64,000 nt of DNA from contig VZSR01003807.1 in the NCBI GenBank assembly GCA_013398615.1, positions 21,948,837 to 22,012,836 of the forward strand. The letters are read 5' to 3'. A program made the position numbers and the translations under genes. This DNA is from Brachypodius melanocephalos (taxonomy: Eukaryota > Chordata > Aves > Passeriformes > Pycnonotidae). Every line of letters begins with the position of its first letter. The stretch's first letter is position 1. The notes under the pieces are model-generated. The model was not told where the DNA came from, made no database searches, and worked only from the letters and a program-made list of their open reading frames with translations. Shown piece after piece: positions 51,101-64,000 of the stretch.

Positions 51101-54100
51101 TCATTGTATTTGATTTTGAAAATCAGATTTTTCCTGGTATGAAAAGCTTCAAGAGACACAGATTCAAATAAACCCCATCACTATTATTCTCCAGGAAGTG
51201 AAAAAATGGAAAAGCTGTAAATATTTTTAATTTTGGAGTCCTGAGATGTTTAACTAGGACGACAACTTAGATCATATTAAACGTCCACATATTTGTACAT
51301 TAAAAAATAAGGTTTATATATTAAAAATAAATTACTTAAATTATTTAAAAGTTTGAAAACTGACTTTAGCTTAATAGATAGCCTTCCAAAATAGCCAAAC
51401 TAGGCACTGGTTTATGAAACCAATTTTAAACTTATGAAAAAAATGCCCAGAGAAAAACTATTGAGTGGACAATCACACACATAATAGTGAGAGATAAAGG
51501 ACACAAATACAGGTGTGTCTTTAAATCCTTCCCTTCTTCCACTCCTTTTATGTCACAAACCCGTCCCTTCTTCCTCTCCTTCCCTCTCCCTCTCTCAGAG
51601 AGGAGAGATCAGATCTCTGGGCAGTTGTTCACCCCAGGAAGAAATGGGAAGCAGGAGAACAGTGACAGCAGATGAGAACAAAGTCAAGGCACAAAGGACA
51701 TGAAGCTCTGGGTGATTCGGAGGTAATAGAAACCAAGAAACAATAAGATCACTGCTAGAATGTTGGATTTTACTACTTTCAAGCATTTTCTGTTCTTCTC
51801 TGGGGCAGTAGCATTCAATTTTTTAAATATTTCTCAAGGGCTATCTTTAGATATACAGTACTGATGTTCAAAACAGAATTCAAGCCTTTTCCCTTGCTAC
51901 CACAAGCAGGCTTTATCTGCTTTTGTTTAATTTTTTTTTTCCTTGGCAATAGCTGTGATAGATATCAGTCTGTGATCAAATCAACTGGCCTAGCCAGCAA
52001 AGATCTGCAAGCTCTGCGGCTGAATCTGCTGACCCTCTAAAAAACAAGCATTCTCTTCCTTCCTTCTCTGTTTTCTGGCAAGCACCCAAATACACAGAGA
52101 TGTCTGTCCCACACTCTACTGATGGACAAACATCACCCTAAATTTTGACTGCTAGTTCCTCTCTGCAGCACGATCCCACTGCTCTTTGGAAAACTGTTGA
52201 TCATGCAGTGGATATTAGACAATGGAGGATTGCATCTGTAATGTGCTGGAAAGCTTGGCTCTTCCTGGGGACTGAACTGCTGTCACCTCACAGGCAAGTA
52301 ACTAGCTCACCCAGCAGATATGGTTTCAGTAGTATTTATGGAGTTGAGCTTCATCATGTGTGTGAAGACTGGGAATTACTTGCTTCATGAGTCTGTCAGA
52401 GCCCAGCTCATGCCAACCAAGATACCCAAGCAGGATGATCCTGAGCTCCTCTAGTCTGGTTCCTCTGTTAGTTGTTGTTATCAGTAACCACTATTTACAA
52501 CATATTTGCACAGGGTTTGGCACACACCTCGATTTACATATAATAACAACTAAAAAAATTATATTAGTAATTATATACTGTGATAATGATAGTTTAGCTA
52601 AAAGATCATCTTATCTTTAACTATCAGGAGTCCAATGTATAATATTGTGTTAATATTTGTCTTAATCTGAAAACTGACAAAAAAAAAACAGTAGCAGTTA
52701 AACTAATCTAATTTAAAAACTTAGAAATATTAGAGATTACACAAAAAATGTAATGAATTCTATTCCCTAACTCAATTTCAATGGAAAGAAATTTCTATTA
52801 TACTCTCACTGGCACAAGAAAGGAAAGCAAAGGCCCCAGATCTCATCATTGTGTCTGACAGAAAACCAACTCCTTACCAAAATTAATTAATTTTGTTCTT
52901 TTCTGCTCTTTTAATGTGTCCAAAGGCTTCCTCATAAGTTTTATTTCTTTTATATTGTAACAAATATGAGATAATGCAACTTCTTTCTTTGTCAAAGAAA
53001 AAAAAGAATCACTTCTCTCCCATGGGATGAGTATCTTCTATCTAAACTGAAGAAGAGAAGTTCAGAGCCTGAACTTCTTTTTTCAGTAAAAACTTTTTCC
53101 CTTCCCACAGCTCCTGTCTCAGCCTTCCACAAGATTCTGTGAAATATTTGTTCCATTGCCTGACTCTCCCATCGCTCATGACAGAATAGAAACCAAGTCA
53201 GTCTTTTTAACCACTACGTTTTCTTGCAAACAGCAGCCCTGGGTTTAATAATTCTGCCTTTGTGTTGCAAAAAAGCATAACCTTATATAACAATACTAGG
53301 ATTTCCCTATGTGGAACCATATTCATATCTAATAATATTTTTTTTTCCTGCAGAGTAGGCTCCAACTCTTTTGGTCTGCATGGTGTATCTCTTCCACAAA
53401 TGTGATTCTGGTTGCTGACTAAAATTCTGATGTGTGAGGACAAAAAGAAGAAAATGTGCACACTCCTGTCACTGCAGAAATAAAAATGGGATCAGATTCT
53501 CTGCCTTACTCCAACTTTCAAAGCAAAAAATAGAAATACTTTAGGGTTTTGGTTAAATGTTAGGTACCACTGTCTAGATGTAAAAATAGTTAATAAGTGG
53601 CAAATTTTTTGAACCTGCAAAATTTTCATAACTTTTAAAGGAAAGGTTTGATAAACATGTGTCAAGGGAGATACTGTAATTGCCTAGAACAAGGATAATC
53701 ACCTCACAGCCTCCATTCCAGCCCTAAGTGTTATGGTTAAATTAATCTATATCCTTACTCTTTTCCTTGCTCTAGCAAAGAATTCTGAAGTGACAAGAAA
53801 TTATATGCACCTTTAAATTTAACCAGCTTGTAAAACAGCATTTGAGGCATTGAATTGAAAATATTGCATTCTGACAGTCAACTATGGCATATTTTCAGAT
53901 GTTTTTAAAAACAGTGGACTATATTAAGCTTCTTTCTGATAAGTCAGACCTCACTTAAGTAGTAAAAGCTTTGTGAATCCCACTGGCACAACTGCTCTTT
54001 CAGGAATGTTGAGTAGCACCAACATAAAGAAATTAAATCCTGTTGTTTAAGATTCCTGCAACTGGACTAACTTCTGCATCTGGAGATGCCTGAATTTGTA

Positions 54101-55944
54101 GAGGAATGAAAAAAAAAATCCATCTGTATTATATATTTCTGTTTCTTCAGTCTTTATGAGAATAAAACTATAAAACAAACTGTGAGCAGGCTCCGATGCT
54201 GTATTTCTGATTTCCCGATGGGTCACAGTGAAGACATGTGACTATATAGAAGAAAAGCTAAAGCTCAGGGTGGATATGGAGCTGTATCACTCTAAAGGAA
54301 CTGAATGTGATTTGTCTCACTTTATCTCTGTTTTGTCAGGTGTCCAGTCTAAGGCATTTCATGATAAGTCTGTAGTCGATGAAAGAGACCGGTAACTGCT
54401 GATGAGTTCACCTAATCTAAAATAAAAATCTGAGGGGTGGGATGAATCACCCATGAGAGGAACAAGTCTTTCTTCACTTGCTGTTAAGAGCAGATCTCAG
54501 TAGCTTTCACAAGATTAAAGCCATGGGAGACTCACCTATGATTCTGTGATGCTGTGTAACTAGAAGTAAAGCTAGAAATGGACATAGTTTTAGTATATGG
54601 CAATAATCTTGATGTCAGGTTTTAGATGCCAAAACAAAAGTATTAATATCAGATTTGGTACATTAGTGTAATTTCTCTTCTCACTCCCTCTATCCTTGTA
54701 ATTGCATAACACTTAGTGAACTGAGATTCCACTAGAGTTTCTATTTGTATTTTTCTTCTCACCAAGTGAAGAGTCTTTGATGTTTTATGACACTTTCCAG
54801 TACACTACAGCTGCCTCCTACATCAGCATGGTTGAGTCAATTACGGCCCACCAGAAAGGAGAATACCCTCATGTCTACAGGTGTCCTGGTACTTCCCTGA
54901 AGGGGAGTTTTCAGAGCTGAGTCATTTGTGTAAGGGCTTTGGCACGATAAAAAGCACCGTCCCACCTCACAGGATTTTCAGCATTCAGCTTGTACACTCT
55001 GGTGATATCTGCTGCTTTTGCAAATGGCCAATAGTTTGAGTAATTGACCATTAACATTCCAGTCTCTCACATATCCGCCAATACCAGAGCTGGCTGCTAA
55101 GACCCTGATCTTGTAAAAAATACGTTGCTTTTTATTTGCCTCCTGTTTCTCTTCGAGAGCAAAAGCAACACAAGAAACAGTCTAAAATCAAAAATATACA
55201 CAGGTGGGATTCAAACAACAAGAACATAAATCAGCTCAAACTCTAAACAATATTTTTACAATATCCCCTGACAATCCCCATTCCCACAAAATTACATAGA
55301 ACATAAGGATTATTGGAAATTTTTTATATATTATAAAAAAAAGAGAAGAATTTCTTTTTTTACTGATACTACTTGTGTAGGAGTCTTATTTTTCCTTTGA
55401 CTTACTATAATTGAATTTACAGAGGCGCAAACCACTCATTTCATAATCACTATTTCACTCCTTTGCAGAGACACCAATGAAACCACGGTAGCCAATAATG
55501 TTTCAGTTCATGCATAAAACTTTGGCAAAGTCCTTTCTTTCAACTTGAAAGCCTGAATTTGCACTGCTAGAGCTGAGTGGAACATTTCCACTCCTCAAAC
55601 CAATGGCAGGTCATGCCCTAAAAATGGAGCTGCCTGTCAGGTGCAATACTAGAGTCAGATGTGCCTCTCACCACATGACTATGGAATATTTGTCCCTGAA
55701 CCTCTCCTAACTTGGTGGTGGGCTCCTCAACAATGGTACTGGGGAGAGCAAGCCCCTACTGGGCTATATTTGCTCATCAGTTGTCCAGAGTGCAAGATAT
55801 TTCTTCTGACTCAACCCTGTAGTGCACGACAAATTTAGAGCTCTAAGTACATGGTTGTCTTGTGCTTCCTACATCTTTAATGAAAGTGAGCATACTTCAC
55901 CCCTACCTATCATAACACATAGAGTGCCAGCTTTGTATTTTTAA

Positions 55945-55976
55945 TTTTTTGTCTAAATCTATTTTTAGACAAAAAA
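55945..55976. repeat. perfect 13-bp inverted repeat, 6-base loop
   Basis: TTTTTTGTCTAAA and TTTAGACAAAAAA flank TCTATT in intergenic sequence. As RNA from the + strand it would form a short hairpin ending in an A-run; from the - strand it would end in a U-run. Function unknown. Confidence 0.85.
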
Positions 55977-58549
55977 CCTGCAGCATGTCCACTGTAGAAC
56001 AGATCTCCACTTTTTCTCTTCAACTTGGAAAAAAAAAATAACACCTACTTTTTCAGATATATCATATCAAGGTAGGCAAAGAGGGATCAAGAGTATGGAC
56101 AGGTTATGAAGAAGGGAAGCCTGAAATCTGGACCTCAGAAGACCAATCACCTTTGTTTTTTGTTGTAAAGAGAGACAATTGTTTGACTGTCCTTCAATAT
56201 CCTGATGAAACAGAAGTACTTCAATTTATACTGAATGTGTAGAAAACAAAGAAATAATATATTTCTCTCTATATAACATGCTGTGAAGATAATTATTCTA
56301 GTTGTTGAACCATAAAAAAGGGACTTAGATACATGAAAACTGATTTAAGAAAAATTTAGGGCTTTAAATGGAATACCCATTAGGTACCCTTCTTTTTGAT
56401 CTGATGCCTTCACATACCTACAAGTTCATTTCTGACAAAGCAGGAAATAGTCAAAACATTTTGAGATGCTTCACTATACGATGTCATATAGTCTGAAACC
56501 TTCCTTTGATCAGTTGGAGTCATCTGTCCTTGCTGTGTTTCCTCCCAGCTTTCCATGCATCCCTAACTTCCCTCCCCAGTGTGTCAGCATGAAAAGTAGA
56601 AAAAGCCTGGGCCCTGTGTAAGCCCTGGCCAGCAGAATCAAAAATATTTCTATATTATCACCCCTGTGTCCAGCACAAATCCAAAACACAGCCCCATACC
56701 AGCAACTGTGAAAAAAATTAATTCTACCCCAGCCAAAATCCGCACACATATTCACAGCATGCTTAACTTATAATAAATAACACAACCCACATCCCCCTTG
56801 GATTTTTTTATTATTGTACTGAATAAGCCATTATATCTCTCAATTTCATTATACTGTTGACGTTGTCAAAGGTTTCTTGAGCATGTTTGGAATACATCTG
56901 AGGGAATCAGCTTCCTCAAAGAAGCAGATTAGATGCCAGGTCACAAAATATTTATACACAAGCTCTAAATGGGTCTATGGAATTGAATAACCATCCCAAC
57001 CCAAGATATTGCAGTGTGACAGCATGAATTCATGGACACCATATCCATACAGTTTTGCATATAACTAAATATGTTCTTGGCTTATTTTTAACAAGTTATT
57101 CAAATATGCTATTTTATCAGGTGAAATGACCTTTCCATTATAAAAGATTTTTATATCAGAAATATTGACTAATAGTCTTCTAAGCATTTCAGAAGAAAAG
57201 GTTGTAAAAATAAAAGGTTGTAAACACACTGATGAAGAGAAAATAGGAAAATAAAATTGAAAAGTTTTATCTTTGTCTTAATTTACAGGGTTTTTCTCAT
57301 TCTCTTCAACATATTTCATGCTTTGTAGATAAAATTTGATTTGTACTAAGAACCCATGTGTTGGCAATTTTTGTCTAACAAAAAATCATAATGAAAATGA
57401 AGAGTAAAACCAGTGTGATTCAGTTATTCATCATAAATGCATTTGTGGTTTTAATGGTTTTTTGCAGGTACCTTTTTCAAGTGATTAAGGCATAATAAAG
57501 ACATAGTGTAATACTTTTAAAAGGATTTCTATTACTAATTATTTTTACTACCTGAATTTGTTAATAAAAGCAATGGAAAGTTCACCTAAATGAAAAATTA
57601 TAGCTAAAATCAAATTAGCAAGATTTCTTTAATAAATCAAAATAAACTTCACTTGGCATTTTTGTGCTGTAGATAATGAACAGTTCCAATGAAAAAGTGT
57701 TTATTAATAAAAAGCAGACAAGTGACATAGAATTTCTGAATGCTTTGTGTGTTTCATTTCACATATGATAAAAGACTTTATTCTGAAAAATTTTAACATA
57801 TAGACACTAATATGGTTATTAATTTTTGTGATTACATGTAGCCATGCTAAGGTTCTTCATAAATACTTCACATATGGAGTGCATTCAGAGGACCATGTAC
57901 ACGAAGTGTTAATAGTGAACTGGGTTGCCATTTTCTGAATTGCAGCACCACTGAAAGGGGTGACATCACACACAAGTGTTTCTATCACTGGGTGAGGTTC
58001 AGGCCTTAAATTTCTCATCATCTTGTCCCTAAAATTTGGGTCTCTCTTGTTTCTTCTCCTTATGTATGTTTTAAGAAAGAGCTAGTCAGTGAGTCAAAGG
58101 ACATGTCCAAATTCATAATTGCTCTGAGTGCAACAGAGAAGGAAGAGGCAATTTAAATAATTAAATTGAAAGTACCTTTTTCCTTTTTCTATGATGAGGA
58201 AAAGAAAATCTTAGCTAGCCAACAGTAGCATTTTAACCACCACGCATTCTCCTCCCAATATAGCATCTATGATGTGATGTGCCTTTATTTCTATATTATT
58301 AAAATATGTGGGTTCTCCATCCCACACCAGCTGGACTAACTCCTACATTCTAACTCCTTCTTCAGTCTCTTAGCTATTCAACAGATCCAGGTAAACTTCA
58401 CTCACTTTCCATGCCACCACGATCACACTGAATGCATCTTCAGATGGCTCTAGTGAATTCTCTGCACCAAATATATCATATTTCGTGCCATGTCTTTTTT
58501 CAAGTTCTGAATAATTTATTTCCCGTATATAACCCTCTTATGTCTCTTC

Positions 58550-58568
58550 TTTTTTTTTTTTTTTTTTT
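58550..58568 (+). repeat. T-run of 19 bases
   Basis: Simple T-run in intergenic sequence, with no recognised element next to it. Confidence 0.9.
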
Positions 58569-60426
58569 GGTAGTAATAGCTGAAGAAGGAGTATTGGTTT
58601 ACAGAAGTTGTTTTCAGGAGTTAATTAACACCTATTGTTCAGTTTCTGTTCAGCTTTCTGATGGTACTGAAAGCCACATAGATGCAAATGGTACAAACAG
58701 TAAATTACTCTCAGATTAGAGCACTTATCCATTACAATTATTGATGTTTGCATACAATTAGAGTCAAATATTGTAATGCTGTAAGAGTGGCCCAGCCAGT
58801 CAAGAGAGATAAGAGGTGAAACCTGTTAGTTTCCCTGGCAATTGCTAATGTTCTCCAGATATGAAGCTAGAGTGAACCCACATGAAAGATGAAACATGAA
58901 AAAGGGGAGAGGAGCATCACCTAATGTCGTAAAACTACCGAAAGCAGAGGAGGTGCTTGGTAGAGTTCATTTTGCATAGCTCATAGCTCATTTGAAGTCT
59001 ATAAGCAGGCTAGGTGAGTGAGTGGATTATGATCCTGGAAGCATCTTTAGAAATAGCTGGGGTAAGTCAGCAGTACACTGCATTGCATTAGCTACACCAG
59101 AAGGATCCTGCTGAATTGGATTGACAGGTACAGCCTGGAATGGGAAATCAGAAGGATTTCAATTCTGTCTACTCCATGGACAATTAACAACCTAAAAGAA
59201 AAAGTCACTCAGTATACACCAAAGATAGGGTAAAGGAAGCACGATCTCTTCCTGAGCAATAAAACAGCTCACTACTTAACCACATTGGAAAATTTTTCCA
59301 CCAGAATAGAAAAATAGACGTATTTTTGATCTGTTTAGGCCAATATCTGTCTCTGGCAGAAGGTGCCTAGGAAATAGTAAGAATAGAGAAAATGTATAAT
59401 GATATTTTCCTTGGAAAATCAAAAACACCAGAAATAAGTTTCCCAAACTGAGGCTGTCTTTCTAATTAGTAATCCTAAACAAAATTTTTTTTCATGAGTT
59501 TAACCAGTTTTTAAATTCTGTGAAATATTAGTGTCCAAAATATTTAGGAGTGAATGAGCTCCACGATTTTGTAGCATGCTGTGTGAGAAACCATAGCCTT
59601 TATTTTGTCTTCACCTGCCACTTGCTAGGTTCATTTGCTTGACCTCCATTTGTGTACTAGAAGTGAATATACAGTCATTTTCTACTTTTGTTCTTTATGA
59701 TATCCCTGATTTCATAATATGCTCTTGTATCGCAAGCCATACCATTTCTTTTCAACATGAAGAGCCCAATTCTACGCTCTCATTCCTCAGAGAAGAAATA
59801 TTGAAACTGGGATGTCTTTATTTGTTTTTAACATGAACTAAATAAAACAAAAGTGCTACCAAACACTCACATCTTTTCCTGGTATCATTTTTTATCTTCA
59901 AAACTTTTCAAGAAATGCATGTGTTAATTTCCACTAGTACTTGAACAAACTATCTAAAGCACACATTTCCCATGAGAATGCTCCTGCTTAGGTGTTTATT
60001 TGAGAACAAGTGTCTGAGCTCTGAAGATCTGCAGTTCTGAAGAAAATGGAAGATCTCTTTGGTAGTGGCTTTTCAACAAACCTCTGGGGCACTTTACATC
60101 AGGGGTTTAGAATGCAAGGTTAATGTGCTGCAGACTGTTAACTCCAGTAGAGTGAACATATGCAAATGTTACTTGACTCTTAAAAAGCATGTACTTTTTT
60201 GCCAATGTTTATTAATAAACACTAAGAATAAGCTCTGTGCTGAAATAATTCAGAATTAAACATCTGGCTCCCTCACAGAAATTCTTTCCATAGAGACAGT
60301 TTCTTTACAAAAATCTGGCAGTGCCCAAGTGGCTTAATTTTAATATGGCCATTAAACTGAAAAACAGCAGCTTTTTGCATATGTCAGGCCTGGAAGCCTC
60401 AGTAAATGCCTGAGTACTTCCAACAC

Positions 60427-60456
60427 ACAGATTGCCAACATACAGATTGCCAACAT
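60427..60456 (+). repeat. perfect tandem duplication, 15 bp x 2
   Basis: ACAGATTGCCAACAT occurs twice head to tail. Confidence 0.95.
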
Positions 60457-61156
60457 CCAACTATTCTGCAATGGAGAGGCACAACCCTCTACCAAAACCA
60501 AGAATCACAGAAGATCTAGATACATACTTGTACACTACTATCTAGCAGATTAGGTAAAATCAATCACAAAAATTATGCATGTGTAAAATTATAGACTGCA
60601 ACTGATAGCTTTTATTTCAACTTAAGAAATATATGGCTGTGAAAATAAGCAGTACAGAATGAAGCCAATAAAACAACTCATCTCCTGAAAAACATAATCC
60701 ATCAACAGACCTCTGTTGAAAACTTAACTATTCATTTTCCACGTCATAGTGTTCAGGGAACTTATTATTGGCACATGACTAAATTTTATAATCAAACAGC
60801 TGTAGAGGTTAGGGGAATAACAATGGGATAGCAGGACTCTGTGCTAAAAGCTGAGTTCAAGCCAGACCTGTCTGCTACTGGCTGAGCATTATTTCCACAT
60901 GACAGTGCAGCCAGCTGAGACAGCAATTGTTTTCTCAATTCACTCCCTAAAGAAGAAAAGCCAACATTACATAAGTCAATATCACTGCTGGCCATTCTTG
61001 ATTTGATTAACTGTGCTTTTTAGTTTTAAACTTTATGTGCATAAAGTCCATCTGTTATTCTTTCAGTGAATGAAATAAGGATTGCCTTGTCACATTTGCC
61101 TTGTTGAATATGACAATGACAGATATTCAGGTCTTGACCTGCACCCTACACAAAAT

Positions 61157-61176
61157 ACACACACACACACACACAC
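61157..61176 (+). repeat. AC dinucleotide microsatellite
   Basis: Ten AC units in intergenic sequence. Confidence 0.95.
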
Positions 61177-64000
61177 GTACACTCCTTCTCCCTTTGCATC
61201 ATCTCTGATGGGTGGTGTGATGTCCTAATAACACCAGGGGGGGATTGCAGGGGGACTGTCTGAATGCTCACATAATTAACATATTCCAGAAATGGGATAG
61301 CTGAGTAAGACCTTCACATGTACTTCTGTGATTAACAGATCTTTTATTCATAGTCAAATTCCCAGCTTCTAGTGGAAAGCCTACAAGTGTTTATTCCAGC
61401 TCCATTGTTGAACACATGGGGTTTACAGCTCAGCACCTACCACTCTTTATGGGGCAGGCACTACATCAGACTTCTCAGTTTGGCACTGGAACATGTATTA
61501 TCATGGTAGAGGCTGATTTAAGTCAAAAGCCATGTGTTTGGATTAGGAGTCATCTGCTAATATTGGGTGATTAATTTATGGTATATCATTAAGAAAAGGT
61601 TCTTCTGTGCATGCTATCTCTGTATATAGGTTCACCTCTCCCTAATGTTTAAAGTTCTTTGGGTCTTTGATCTTGGCAAGGAAAATTTCTGACTCATCAG
61701 TGTGTATCTTCATTTCTCCTGGGGTTATTTATCAGCAAAATACTTCCAGCTAGAGGGGACATTTGGATGAATATAGTTGTATTCCCCATTAGCCATTCTG
61801 TGCACTGACCTTTGCTGAAGTTTTGTGGTCTGTCCTCCATTATATTGCAAGCAAACATGAATAAAGCAAACGTGGTGATCCTTGGCATGGTTTATTTGCC
61901 TTAATTAGGTGCTTGCAAGTGATACATCCAATGACCACACAAACACCAAAGCAAAGCCAACAGTAATATTTTAGTTCCTGGTACTACATGTCAGAAAGAA
62001 GTTAAGCCAAAATCCAGTATACTCTGTAAGAAAGATAACATTGACATGCTACCAGGAAAAGAATGGTTTTTTATTTGTATGAGGAAAGCACCTTTTTAGC
62101 AGGCTCCAAGGTGAAATGACTTTGGATTCTGATTCATCTTGATGCCCCCAGATAGAGTGAAGTGTATTCAGGTTTAGCTCCATGAAAGCAGAGCTAAGTC
62201 CATCAGCATTTGGCCCTTCTGTTGGGAAATCCTGGTGCAAAGATCCCAAATGTCTAACAGCCTGTCAATGCTCAGCTGTGCTCATTCACATCAGGTGGTT
62301 TTGTTGACTCTCCCTTAGAATCTGGTACATAATTAATGTTAAGGGAAGCTGCCTAATGAGAAATGTAACCTATAACAACAGATTACATGAAGAAGAAAAA
62401 GACTGATCATCTGAATAGATACTGTGTAGATAATGTGTTGAATTGACAGCTTTCAACAAGATCTATATATCTCAACAAACTTTGTTCATGAGATGCTATT
62501 AGGAAAACCCTGACAGAACTTGAAGAAGTGAGATCCTGAATCATAATTTTTTCTCATATGGCTCTGGCACAGGAACACTTTGGTTTGGTTCCTTTCTATT
62601 AAGAACAATGACTTCATCCTCTCCCCATGAGAAAACAGGTATATTAAGCAGTGTTCTTACAGCTGTACCACTTTTCCCCTTGATATTTTCTGTGTATCAA
62701 CAAATAAGATACCACACTACAGTGATTGCCTCCCAACAGATTCACCCTGACTGGAGTCTACCCATTCCATTCATGTACAAACATTTAATGTAGCCAGTGA
62801 AGATAGAAACTGATTCTAAATGCTCTGAATCATCTTCTGAAAGTGTTTATCTCTCCCCATGGACCAGAAAGATAGCCTAGGCAAACTTAGCTACCTGTAT
62901 TAAATTCCTTACTTATTCCCAAAGAAAAATCAACACAAGCTCTGCAAATAAGTGTCTTAAACATGTGATTCCATGATTTGAGAAACAGTAGACAAATGAA
63001 GAGTCACGGTCAAAATGTCCAAAAGTCTAAGCCAGTCCTTTCAAAAAGTAATACCAGTGATTCATCAGTGTGACTATTTACATATTTTTTGGAATGTCCA
63101 AAAAAGGTTTCACATTGACATTTGACGTCTGATATACACCATGAAATTAATTCATTCATTCCAGTACCAGTCATATTCTTCTCCATTCTTAAACCTATCA
63201 TACTGCAGTAGATTATTTCTCTCTTAAAAAAGTCTACCGTTCTCCACCAAAACACTTTTGTCATCAGACTTTCTCTTTCACTAGTTCAGCAACACATTAA
63301 TGGACTTAATCATGTCTGTATAAAATTTTCATGACACGTCCTTGCCAAAATCGGCTTTGCACACTGCTCTATTATTTTAAATAGACTCGTCTGGAGTCAT
63401 GTTCTTCAGAAGATTAACAAAAAAAAATTTTTAACTGTGTGCTTCTCTAAAATATGGAAAGAAAGTTAGTATCATTACACATAAGAACAAAGAAATAGAT
63501 AAGGTATTTGTTGGAGATCATAATGGAGAGCAGAGTTATTAACACAGAATGAACAAATAAATAAAGGATACGAAAACTAGTGTTGTTCTGCAGCAGCTGA
63601 ATTAACTGCTTCCCCCATTTCCTTCCATGACAGTAGTTTCCTTCCATAGTCTTGTAGTTTTCCCTGTCTCAGATGTCTGCCAAACCTTTATGGCCTGCTC
63701 CCACAATGTCATGAACCCTTCAACCCTACTCCATGGCACACTCTGCATTTTTCCAGCAAATTAAGAGGAGCTCAAGACACTCCCTGCTGAAGATGTCCTG
63801 AAGTGCACCATCACTTGGATGGCTTACTGCTGTTCCCATCTCCACATGTTTTTACACCAAGAGCAGAACAAATAGGGCCACTTCTCTTCCACCTAGGGGT
63901 CACTTCACACAACATGTGCTGGAAGGAAGTCAATTTAGAATAAACTCTTCTGAAAAACTTTGTTGAAATTGGCCTAACCATTAACAACTGCATAAAGAAA

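Larger units (their letters stand above)
48103..64000. other. intergenic sequence, no gene recognised
   Basis: About 15.9 kb of AT-rich sequence without a long open frame or recognisable exon on either strand. It contains an inverted repeat at 55945-55976, T-runs, a short AC repeat and a 15-bp tandem duplication, listed separately. In human the next gene beyond the TRDN 3' end is CLVS2 in convergent orientation; none of its CRAL-TRIO coding sequence is visible. Part of this stretch could be its 3' untranslated region on the - strand, but I cannot show that. Confidence 0.6.

Noticed and set aside
54520..54545. CTATGATTCTGTGAT, resembling a CR1 3' tail
   Set aside because: Only about 15 bases match and the sequence before it does not resemble the CR1 3' end, so chance is more likely.

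Overview
The window is vertebrate nuclear DNA, most likely from a bird. It is AT-rich, almost free of long open frames, and carries a CR1-type LINE whose 3' end has the ATTCT-rich tail typical of avian CR1. The only gene I can support is the 3' end of TRDN (triadin) on the + strand. Triadin is the lysine/glutamate-rich single-pass membrane protein of junctional sarcoplasmic reticulum in striated muscle.

Region 1-9913 looks like TRDN intron with no exon I can defend. Between 9914 and 25014 there are ten very small exons (18 to 48 nt). Each has an AG acceptor and a GT donor, each length is a multiple of three, and each begins and ends in phase 1. Read together they give one continuous Lys/Glu/Thr/Pro-rich luminal segment that lines up in order with the C-terminal part of human triadin, as I remember it. 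After a 15.8 kb interval, the terminal coding exon (40812-40954) encodes the triadin C-terminal signature (RYFQCVFLNG...FGLQFP) and the stop. A 3' UTR of about 2.5 kb probably follows, ending at overlapping AATAAA signals at 43465-43479 with a GT-rich stretch just downstream.

The spliced frame from 9914 to the stop is 494 nt and encodes 164 residues. It includes an Asn-Leu-Thr sequon and a cysteine in the last exon. These correspond to the glycosylated Asn and the disulfide-forming Cys known in mammalian skeletal triadin, so this is the tail of the long skeletal isoform. Two of the small exons (11025-11072 and 17802-17849) are clear copies of each other.

From about 43.5 kb to the end the sequence appears intergenic. 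It holds one 5'-truncated CR1 (about 46528-48102) with a long but catalytically altered reverse-transcriptase frame, some GC-richer unassigned patches, simple repeats and a few perfect inverted repeats. In human, CLVS2 lies beyond the TRDN 3' end in convergent orientation, but I see no CLVS2 coding sequence here. I found no tRNA, rRNA, CRISPR array or complete second gene, and no strong evidence for an undescribed system. The points most worth checking are the exon duplication, the candidate extra exons inside the 15.8 kb intron, and a 15-bp perfect hairpin in an intron.
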